Assembly: GCA_018381425.1 (NCBI GenBank)
Contig: JAGZRY010000089.1
Location: forward strand, 1-6,673
DNA: 6,673 nucleotides
From: Haemophilus parainfluenzae
Lineage (GTDB): Bacteria; Pseudomonadota; Gammaproteobacteria; Enterobacterales; Pasteurellaceae
Reading direction: 5' to 3'
Shown here: one piece after another, positions 1 through 5,082 of the stretch
Layout of the letters: each line of letters starts with the position of its first letter
How positions within the stretch are numbered: the stretch's first letter is position 1
Translations under genes and position numbers: made by a program
The notes under the pieces: model-generated
The model's input: only the letters and a program-made list of their open reading frames with translations
What the model was told of the DNA's origin: nothing
The model's database searches: none

Positions 1-2
1 AG

Positions 3-821
3 CGAAAACAACAAATTGGTGTGAGTAAACAACAAGATAACCTCTATTTTGTTTGGCTAGATGAATTCAACAAAGTTCAATCTATTTGCTTGAATGGACG
101 ACAAAAGGATATTTTTTCTCAGTTATTACCTCATTTACCGCAAAAAACAAACCAATGTTGTTTTATCGGTGCTATTTCACCCCATTTAACTTGGTCTAAA
201 ACGCTTATTTTACCGCAAACACTCAATGTTCAGGAGTGTGAACAACAATGTCGTTTTATTTTGCAAAAAGAATTACCGATTCCTTTGGATGAATTATGGT
301 TTGATTATCTGACCACGCCATTAAAACAAGGTTTTCGTTTGGATATCACGGCTATTCGACAAGAAAGCGCCAATGCAGAATTGGCAAAATATCTACCGTT
401 AAAATTGACCGCACTTGATTTACTGAATCACAGTATTTTACGCGCATTTTATGCCATTTTAGGTCAAGAGCCGACTAACGCCTTATTTTTATATCAAGAT
501 CAACAAGGATGTCTCGCCGTTTGTGAACGCTTACAACAACGACAAGTCTTGCAATCTCAAGGTGATTTATCCGAACTTTATCAACAATTTATCCAACGCT
601 TTCCCGAAACGATAGAACAGGTTTATGTGTATCAAACGCCCGATATGTTGAATTCACATACAATCGAATTACAGCCTAAAGATTGGCAGCGTATTGAAAC
701 AGATTTCCCTTTTATTGCTTTAGGTAATACACTGTGGCAAACCGATTTAAAGCTAGTGGAGTTATCTTTAAAACCTCCCGCACTTTTGCCTTTAGTTAAT
801 CGGGAGAGTGGTGATGTTTAG
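3..821 (+). CDS. comA: Competence protein ComA, PilM-like (probably 5'-partial)
   Basis: This is the first gene of the Haemophilus competence operon. It is the counterpart of PilM, a cytoplasmic actin-fold protein that docks on the N-terminal tail of PilN (here ComB) and links the type IV pilus motor to the inner-membrane complex. I identify it mainly by position, directly before a PilN/PilO/PilP/secretin series, and by length (at least 266 residues; the H. influenzae protein is about 265). No catalytic motif is obvious. The first start codon in the window is GTG at 21, but no Shine-Dalgarno sequence precedes it and the frame stays open to the window edge (codons for RKQQIGV). The pattern IGV followed by LYFVWL looks like the first strands of a PilM fold, so I infer that the true start lies to the left. 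The 3' end overlaps the comB start by 8 bases. An uptake signal core lies inside at 408-416. Confidence 0.88.
   Translation, partial: RKQQIGVSKQQDNLYFVWLDEFNKVQSICLNGRQKDIFSQLLPHLPQKTNQCCFIGAISPHLTWSKTLILPQTLNVQECEQQCRFILQKELPIPLDELWFDYLTTPLKQGFRLDITAIRQESANAELAKYLPLKLTALDLLNHSILRAFYAILGQEPTNALFLYQDQQGCLAVCERLQQRQVLQSQGDLSELYQQFIQRFPETIEQVYVYQTPDMLNSHTIELQPKDWQRIETDFPFIALGNTLWQTDLKLVELSLKPPALLPLVNRESGDV
408..416 (-). repeat. DNA uptake signal sequence core, inside comA
   Basis: The minus strand reads AAGTGCGGTC, followed by AATTTTAA and a further AT tract (ATATTTT), the full layout of the Haemophilus uptake sequence. It encodes LTAL within ComA. Confidence 0.92.
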
Positions 822-1326
822 CCTTAATTTATTGCCTTGGCGCTTAGAACAACATCAAAAGGCCTTTCGTCGTTTTATGTGTCAAGGTTTAATTTGGCTA
901 GCTTGTTCAGTTTTGATTGTCATTGGATTGAACCAACTTAATGAACAACAAGGGCAAGCCCTAAGTCAGACAAAAGAAAAACTGACACAAATAACTCATC
1001 AAGTCCATCAGAAACGCATTCAAGTTCAACAACTACAACATGATTTGAAAGAAATGAATGGGCTGACGGAAATGGATACAGAATATGTGTATCGCCTGCT
1101 TAATTTATTAACTGAGTTCCCATTACAACAGGGCGAGTTAGATGAATTTACGCTCAATGCGAAGCAAGTTGTCCTTTCAGGCGCGACAGAAAGCCAACAA
1201 GAGTTTGAGGAGATACATCAATTTCTCAAACGTCATTTTACAGAGGTTAACTTAACTAAGTTTCAGCCAGTGCAACATCAGTTATTTTTTCAATTTGATA
1301 TTCAGTTATCGGAGTCTGTGCAATGA
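814..1326 (+). CDS. comB: Competence protein ComB, PilN-like inner-membrane protein
   Basis: ComB is a bitopic inner-membrane protein of the pilus alignment complex. The PilN family uses its short cytoplasmic tail to bind PilM and its periplasmic part to pair with PilO. The 170-residue product opens with SLNLLPWR, the typical PilN tail motif (usually INLLPWR). A hydrophobic segment follows at about residues 24-39, then a Gln- and Lys-rich stretch at about 42-82 likely to form a coiled coil, then a small alpha/beta periplasmic domain. I chose ATG 814 over the in-frame GTG codons at 808 and 811 because GGGAG at 802-806 sits seven bases upstream of it and the motif then begins at residue 3. The start lies inside the end of comA and the stop overlaps the comC start as ATGA, so translational coupling is likely. 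Length agrees with H. influenzae ComB (about 168). Confidence 0.92.
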   Translation: MFSLNLLPWRLEQHQKAFRRFMCQGLIWLACSVLIVIGLNQLNEQQGQALSQTKEKLTQITHQVHQKRIQVQQLQHDLKEMNGLTEMDTEYVYRLLNLLTEFPLQQGELDEFTLNAKQVVLSGATESQQEFEEIHQFLKRHFTEVNLTKFQPVQHQLFFQFDIQLSESVQ

Positions 1327-1865
1327 GGAACTTTATCAATGAGCTTGTTCAAAAAAGTGTACAAAGTTGGTTTGGGAGATGGCTTCGATTACCTCAAATG
1401 GTCCATGCCGCCTTTTGGTTGAGTGCATTAAGTGCGGTCATCTTTTTACCTGTTTTTCGTTACGTTGAAAAGAGTAATGAACGACATCGACTTGACGCAG
1501 AATTGAGTTTGCAGCAGCAAGAGTGGGATAAACAGGAAAAGATTTTACAAACCTTAAGACAAAAGTCAGACAGCCGACAACTTTCTCCAGAATTAGCTAA
1601 TTCTGTATTGCCGATTAATCAGCATGTACAGGCGTTGTTAAATGGGCGACTTCGATCGTTGGATTTACGTTGGGATTTTTCTCAACATACTTTGTTGCAT
1701 TTATCATTGCAAGGCTATTTTGTCGATTTACAGCAATTTGTGACCGCACTTTTAAACGATGTTCCTACACTTTCTTTAACGCAATTAAACATTGAGAAAT
1801 TAGATGAAGAGGAAAATGCTTCTATTACATGTGAGTTAATTTTCCAACTAAATAAGGACAAATAA
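1323..1865 (+). CDS. comC: Competence protein ComC, PilO-like inner-membrane protein
   Basis: ComC is the likely PilO counterpart: a single-pass inner-membrane protein whose periplasmic domain pairs with ComB and contacts the PilP-like ComD. The 180-residue product has a basic cytoplasmic segment of about 28 residues, a hydrophobic helix at about residues 29-47 (AAFWLSALSAVIFLPVF), a charged Gln-rich coiled-coil stretch at about 50-82, and a C-terminal domain containing LSLQGYFVDLQQFVTALL, the usual shape of the PilO fold. The sequence is weakly conserved, so the call rests on topology and gene order more than on motifs. GGAG at 1311-1314 lies eight bases before the ATG, which overlaps the comB stop. 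Two uptake signal cores lie within it, at 1430-1438 (+, encoding part of the membrane helix) and 1743-1751 (-). Confidence 0.9.
   Translation: MRNFINELVQKSVQSWFGRWLRLPQMVHAAFWLSALSAVIFLPVFRYVEKSNERHRLDAELSLQQQEWDKQEKILQTLRQKSDSRQLSPELANSVLPINQHVQALLNGRLRSLDLRWDFSQHTLLHLSLQGYFVDLQQFVTALLNDVPTLSLTQLNIEKLDEEENASITCELIFQLNKDK
1430..1438 (+). repeat. DNA uptake signal sequence core, inside comC membrane helix
   Basis: A perfect AAGTGCGGT followed by CATCTTTTT and a second T-rich tract (GTTTTT). It encodes SAV in the ComC transmembrane segment. Confidence 0.92.
1743..1751 (-). repeat. DNA uptake signal sequence core, inside comC
   Basis: The minus strand reads AAGTGCGGTCACAAATT, followed by TGTAAAT. 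It encodes TAL in the comC frame and lies about 300 bases from the plus-oriented copy in the same gene. Confidence 0.9.
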
Positions 1866-2248
1866 TGAAAAAACTTTTCTTAATCTTGATAGCGTTTTTT
1901 TCTGTATCAGCATTTTCACAAGATCCTTTTGATCGTAAACAAAGAGAACAAACCGAATATTCAAAAGAGGGGCTCACCCTACCGCCGGTGTCGGCTTGCG
2001 TGTATTCGGAGCCGAGACTGGCGGAGGAACGCCCATTGGTTCAGCTACACATTGTGGGAGTCGTGCAATATGGTAAACAGGCAGAAGTGTTATTTAATGA
2101 TGATGGGCATATTCTGTCTGTTCAAGTCGGGCAGAGGATTGGAAAAGAAGGCTATTTAGTCGAAAAAGTGAGTAAAAACAGCGTGACGCTTCAAAGTTAT
2201 AAAGCAGGGCAATGTGAACAAACGACCTCAATCATAATGAGATTTTAA
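1865..2248 (+). CDS. comD: Competence protein ComD, PilP-like periplasmic protein
   Basis: ComD corresponds to PilP, the periplasmic linker between the PilN/PilO pair and the secretin. The 127-residue product has a signal peptide (MKKLFLILIAFFSVSAFS), with cleavage predicted after residue 18 to expose QDPFDRKQ; a DPF motif shortly after the leader is typical of PilP. There is no lipobox cysteine, so unlike many PilP proteins it should not be lipidated. A linker spans residues 27-58, followed by a small beta domain at about 59-115 (LHIVGVVQYGKQAEVLF, then ILSVQVGQRIG). Cys45 and Cys117 could form a disulfide. AAGGA at 1854-1858 precedes the start, which overlaps the comC stop by one base. The bases encoding residues 40-54 are strikingly GC-rich and contain a long inverted repeat, listed separately. 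Confidence 0.9.
   Translation: MKKLFLILIAFFSVSAFSQDPFDRKQREQTEYSKEGLTLPPVSACVYSEPRLAEERPLVQLHIVGVVQYGKQAEVLFNDDGHILSVQVGQRIGKEGYLVEKVSKNSVTLQSYKAGQCEQTTSIIMRF
1982..2024. repeat. GC-rich imperfect inverted repeat inside comD
   Basis: The arms are CCGCCGGTGTCGGCT (1982-1996) and AGCCGAGACTGGCGG (2010-2024), separated by 13 bases. Thirteen of the 15 positions are Watson-Crick complementary. One of the other two (1987/2019) would be a G-U wobble in RNA, leaving a single G-G mismatch (1990/2016). By my count 30 of the 43 bases are G or C, against surroundings that are clearly AT-rich. The repeat falls in the ComD linker between the DPF segment and the beta domain, and the reading frame runs through it without interruption. 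It has no following T-run on either strand, so it does not look like an intrinsic terminator. It may be a stable mRNA hairpin within the operon or the remnant of a small inserted palindromic element; I cannot tell which. Confidence 0.75.
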
Positions 2249-2249
2249 A

Positions 2250-3632
2250 ATGATAAAGCAGAAAATAAAAACAAAGTGCGGTCAGTTTTTAATGTGTTTT
2301 TTGATCCTATGGACGACCTACTCAGCGGCAGAGAATCGCGTATTTTCACTTCGCTTAAAACAAGCTCCCATGGTGGCGACACTACAGCAACTTGCTCTTG
2401 AGCAAAATACTAATTTAATGATTGATGATGAATTAGAGGGAACGCTTTCATTGCAATTGGATAATGTAGATTTTGATCGTTTATTGCGTTCTGTAGCAAA
2501 AATCAAAGGGCTCTCTTTTTATCAAGAAAATGGTATTTATTATTTGGGTAAGCCTTCTCAACATGAGCAATATGCAGAGAAAATGACAGAACCTATGGCA
2601 ATTAGCGGAGAAAGTTTGCCTAGTGAAACACCACTTGTGAGTACAACGGTTAAACTGCATTTTGCCAAGGCCTCTGATGTGATGAAATCTTTAACAACTG
2701 GTAGTGGTTCTTTGCTTTCACCTAGCGGCACAATTACCTTTGATGACCGAAGCAATGTATTACTGATTCAGGATGATGCACGTTCTATAAAAAATATCAA
2801 AAAATTAATCGCAGAGTTGGATAAACCCATTGAACAAATCGTGATTGAAGCACGTATTGTGACGATTACAGATGAAAGCCTAAAAGAATTAGGTGTGCGT
2901 TGGGGCATTTTTAATCCTACTGAGGCAGCCCATCGAGTGGGTGGCAGCTTAGATGCGAATGGCTTTAGTAATATCAGTAATAATTTAAACGTGAATTTTG
3001 CGACAACGGTCACGCCAGCTGGCTCATTAGCGCTTCAAGTGGCTAAAATTAATGGTCGATTATTAGACTTAGAATTGACTGCACTTGAACGTGAAAATAA
3101 CGTGGAGATCATTGCGAGTCCTCGCTTACTTACGACCAACAAGAAAAGTGCAAGCATCAAACAAGGGACAGAAATTCCTTATGTGGTGACAAATGGGAAA
3201 AATGATACACAGTCAGTGGAGTTTCGCGAGGCTGTCTTAGGATTAGAAGTCACGCCGCATATTTCGAAGGATAATAATATTCTATTGGATTTATTAGTCA
3301 GTCAAAATTCTCCGGGAAATCGCGTGGCTTACGGACAAAATGAAGTGGTATCCATTGATAAACAAGAAATTAATACGCAAGTGTTTGCCAAAGATGGCGA
3401 AACGATTGTATTGGGTGGTGTATTCCACGATACGATCACGAAAGGTGTCGATAAAGTACCATTATTGGGTGATATTCCAGGTATTAAGCGTCTATTTAGT
3501 AAGGAAAGTGAACGACATCAAAAACGAGAACTCGTAATTTTTGTGACCCCTCATATTTTAAAACAAGGTGAAAGAATGGAAATGGCTAAGAAAGAAAAGC
3601 ATTTTAAGCAAGCAGAAAAAGCAAAAAAATAA
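2250..3632 (+). CDS. comE: Competence secretin ComE, PilQ/HofQ-type outer-membrane channel
   Basis: ComE is the secretin that assembles as a multimeric outer-membrane channel for the competence pilus and incoming DNA. The 460-residue product begins with a basic region and hydrophobic core ending in WTTYSAA, a signal peptide cleaved near residue 26 or 27. Next comes an STN/N0-type domain at about 30-100 (VATLQQLALEQNTNLMIDDEL), a secretin N1-type domain at about 133-195 (FDDRSNVLLIQDD), and the secretin core at about 195-436. The core carries IVIEARIVTI, EIIASPRLLTTN, GTEIPYVV and the hallmark VPLLGDIPGIKRLF at 403-416, ending with ELVIFVTPHIL. The last 20 residues are Lys-rich. Its length is close to the H. 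influenzae protein (about 445). The Shine-Dalgarno is weak (GAGA, 2239-2242), so coupling to comD, one base upstream, probably helps initiation. Uptake signal cores lie in the signal-peptide codons (2274-2282) and across the stop codon (3632-3640). Confidence 0.96.
   Translation: MIKQKIKTKCGQFLMCFLILWTTYSAAENRVFSLRLKQAPMVATLQQLALEQNTNLMIDDELEGTLSLQLDNVDFDRLLRSVAKIKGLSFYQENGIYYLGKPSQHEQYAEKMTEPMAISGESLPSETPLVSTTVKLHFAKASDVMKSLTTGSGSLLSPSGTITFDDRSNVLLIQDDARSIKNIKKLIAELDKPIEQIVIEARIVTITDESLKELGVRWGIFNPTEAAHRVGGSLDANGFSNISNNLNVNFATTVTPAGSLALQVAKINGRLLDLELTALERENNVEIIASPRLLTTNKKSASIKQGTEIPYVVTNGKNDTQSVEFREAVLGLEVTPHISKDNNILLDLLVSQNSPGNRVAYGQNEVVSIDKQEINTQVFAKDGETIVLGGVFHDTITKGVDKVPLLGDIPGIKRLFSKESERHQKRELVIFVTPHILKQGERMEMAKKEKHFKQAEKAKK
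2274..2282 (+). repeat. DNA uptake signal sequence core, in comE signal-peptide codons
   Basis: A perfect AAGTGCGGT followed by CAGTTTTTAATG and TGTTTTTT, so both AT tracts are present. It encodes KCGQF near the N-terminus of the ComE leader, where protein sequence is under loose constraint. Confidence 0.94.
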
Positions 3633-3640
3633 AGTGCGGT
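3632..3640 (+). repeat. DNA uptake signal sequence core at the comE-comF junction
   Basis: A perfect AAGTGCGGT whose first A is the last base of the comE stop codon. CAATTTCTC and ATGTTTT follow, so the second tract overlaps the comF start codon. The element occupies almost the whole comE-comF gap. Confidence 0.93.
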
Positions 3641-3651
3641 CAATTTCTCTT

Positions 3652-4341
3652 ATGTTTTCCCATTTTTTTCAGTTTAGCTGTGTGCATTGCAAGCGATCTA
3701 TTTATCTTGGTCGAAATGGATTGTGTAGTCGATGTCAGAAGCAAATTAAAACTTTCCCTTATTGTGGTCGATGTGGTTCACCCTTGCAGCATTATGCAAT
3801 GGGCTGTGGACATTGTTTGAAAAATGAACCCGCTTGGGATCGTATTGTGATTATTGGGCATTACCTCGAACCGCTTTCTTCACTTATTCATCGTTTTAAA
3901 TTCCAAAAACAGTTTTGGTTAGATTGCAGTTTATCGCGTTTGCTTTATCTCGCGGTGCGAGAGGCGAGACGAACGCATGGGCTCTCGTTGCCTCAGGCGA
4001 TTATTCCAGTGCCGCTATATCATTTTCGACAATGGTATCGGGGGTATAATCAGGCTGATTTATTGGCTAATTGGTTAAGTTGTTGGTGTGATGTGCCTAA
4101 CTGTCATCATGTGGTGAAACGGATTAAACATACCCATACTCAGCGAGGTTTAACGGCGAAAGATCGGCGACAAAACCTTAAAAATGCTTTTACAGTGGAT
4201 ACCGAAAAGCCCTTCCCTTATGAATGCGTTGCTTTGGTGGATGATGTGATTACAACTGGTTCAACGTTAGCAGAGATAGCCAAACAACTTCGAAAATTAG
4301 GTGTAAAAGAAATTCAAGTATGGGGTTTAGCGAGAGCCTAA
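3652..4341 (+). CDS. comF: Competence protein ComF (GntX family), zinc ribbon plus phosphoribosyltransferase-like domain
   Basis: ComF is a cytoplasmic protein needed for DNA translocation across the inner membrane in naturally transformable bacteria; its biochemical activity is not settled. The 229-residue product has eight N-terminal cysteines in four CxxC pairs (10/13, 25/28, 38/41, 52/55), consistent with zinc binding. A type I phosphoribosyltransferase-like domain follows, with IIPVPL at 117-122, the RGYNQADLLA segment at 130-139, and the PRPP-loop motif VALVDDVITTGST at 193-205. Length matches H. influenzae ComF (about 228). I chose ATG 3652. The in-frame ATG at 3568 lies well inside comE, and the in-frame GTG at 3634 lies within an uptake signal. 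No good Shine-Dalgarno is visible, so translation may depend on coupling to comE, which ends 19 bases upstream. In E. coli the homologue gntX also precedes nfuA. Confidence 0.94.
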   Translation: MFSHFFQFSCVHCKRSIYLGRNGLCSRCQKQIKTFPYCGRCGSPLQHYAMGCGHCLKNEPAWDRIVIIGHYLEPLSSLIHRFKFQKQFWLDCSLSRLLYLAVREARRTHGLSLPQAIIPVPLYHFRQWYRGYNQADLLANWLSCWCDVPNCHHVVKRIKHTHTQRGLTAKDRRQNLKNAFTVDTEKPFPYECVALVDDVITTGSTLAEIAKQLRKLGVKEIQVWGLARA

Positions 4342-4389
4342 ATTTTTTAAGATAGGATTTATCTATATCTATAAAAATAGGAATAAATG

Positions 4390-4418
4390 TAGAAAAAATT
4401 GCCGTATAGGAGTATCAT
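4390..4418 (+). promoter_or_regulatory. Possible weak sigma-70 promoter for nfuA
   Basis: TAGAAA (4390-4395) and TATCAT (4413-4418) are separated by 17 bases and match the -35 and -10 consensus at four and five of six positions. They lie 37 bases before the nfuA start, in the only gap of this size between genes of the plus-strand series. The AT-rich base composition makes chance matches likely. No strong terminator separates comF from nfuA, so read-through from the com operon is also possible. Confidence 0.28.
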
Positions 4419-4419
4419 T

Positions 4420-4438
4420 CTTGATATATTGCATCAAG
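4420..4438. repeat. Short inverted repeat in the nfuA leader
   Basis: CTTGAT (4420-4425) and ATCAAG (4433-4438) are perfect inverse complements around the 7-base spacer ATATTGC. The repeat starts right after the possible -10 box and ends 16 bases before the nfuA start codon. It could be a small operator or a weak leader hairpin. It does not match the IscR site consensus as I know it, although nfuA is under IscR control in E. coli. A six-base palindrome in AT-rich DNA may be coincidental. Confidence 0.35.
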
Positions 4439-4454
4439 TATTAGGACTTTATTC

Positions 4455-5039
4455 ATGGAACAAATTTTTATTTCAGATGCTGCACAAGCACATTTTCGGA
4501 AACTTTTAGATACACAAGAAGAAGGTACAAATATTCGTATTTTTGTCGTGAATCCGGGGACACCTGGAGCAGAATGTGGCGTATCTTATTGCCCGCCAAA
4601 TTCAGTTGAAGCGACTGATACTGAAATGAAGTACGATACGTTCTCTGCATTTGTAGATGAAATTAGTTTACCGTTTTTAGAAGATGCAGAAATTGATTAT
4701 GTAACCGAAGAGCTTGGCGCTCAGCTTACTTTAAAAGCACCTAACGCAAAAATGCGTAAAGTTGCAGATGATGCGCCTTTAATTGAGCGTGTAGAGTACG
4801 TGATCCAAACACAAATTAACCCACAATTAGCCAGCCATGGCGGTAAAATCACGTTAATTGAAATTACCGATGATGGTTATGCTGTTCTACAATTTGGTGG
4901 TGGCTGTAATGGTTGTTCAATGGTAGATGTCACCTTAAAAGATGGGGTAGAGAAACAGTTAGTTTCGCTCTTCCCAAATGAATTAAAAGGTGCAAGAGAC
5001 GTAACTGAACACCAACGTGGTGAACATTCTTATTATTAA
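4455..5039 (+). CDS. nfuA: Fe/S biogenesis protein NfuA
   Basis: NfuA is a cytoplasmic iron-sulfur carrier; the dimer holds a [4Fe-4S] cluster and delivers it to client enzymes, notably under oxidative or iron stress. The 194-residue product (E. coli NfuA has 191) has an N-terminal domain related to A-type carriers at about 1-95, with Cys41 and Cys46 in ECGVSYCP rather than a full A-type cysteine set. The C-terminal Nfu domain at about 108-185 has the cluster-binding pair Cys151/Cys154 in [24 protein letters not shown] at 4443-4446 lies eight bases before the ATG. It follows comF by 113 bases and ends just before a strong terminator. The comF-nfuA pair mirrors gntX-nfuA in E. coli, so this is probably inherited gene order rather than evidence of a competence role. 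No uptake signal core lies in this gene. Confidence 0.97.
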   Translation: MEQIFISDAAQAHFRKLLDTQEEGTNIRIFVVNPGTPGAECGVSYCPPNSVEATDTEMKYDTFSAFVDEISLPFLEDAEIDYVTEELGAQLTLKAPNAKMRKVADDAPLIERVEYVIQTQINPQLASHGGKITLIEITDDGYAVLQFGGGCNGCSMVDVTLKDGVEKQLVSLFPNELKGARDVTEHQRGEHSYY

Positions 5040-5052
5040 GCGTAGAAGATAA

Positions 5053-5077
5053 AAAAGGGCGAATTGTTCGCCCTTTT
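5053..5077. terminator. Bidirectional intrinsic terminator between nfuA and comM
   Basis: AAAAGGGCGAA (5053-5063) pairs perfectly with TTCGCCCTTTT (5067-5077) around a TTG loop, giving an 11-bp stem with the GC-rich core GGGCGAA. On the plus strand it is followed by ATTTTTTT, and on the minus strand the core stem runs into TTTTTT. It starts 13 bases after the nfuA stop and lies 5 bases past the comM stop, so one hairpin can end both convergent transcripts. Confidence 0.93.
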
Positions 5078-5082
5078 ATTTT

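Noticed and set aside
1..20. A competence regulatory element for comA at the left edge (AGCGAAAA).
   Set aside because: No TGCGA-N6-TCGCA dyad is present and the position is too close to, or inside, the comA coding region.
2318..3013. Three short minus-strand open frames inside comE.
   Set aside because: They mirror comE codons, have no independent coding signals, and would require antisense genes inside a conserved secretin.
3616..3632. A-runs near the comE end (seven A at 3623-3629) and a seven-T run in the comD leader codons (1895-1901) as phase-variable tracts.
   Set aside because: Seven-base homopolymers are short for phase variation and common in AT-rich Haemophilus DNA; both frames are intact.
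3568..3651. A longer ComF starting at ATG 3568 (257 residues).
   Set aside because: It would overlap comE by 65 bases with a Lys-rich extension encoded by the comE tail in another frame; the ATG at 3652 gives the family length.
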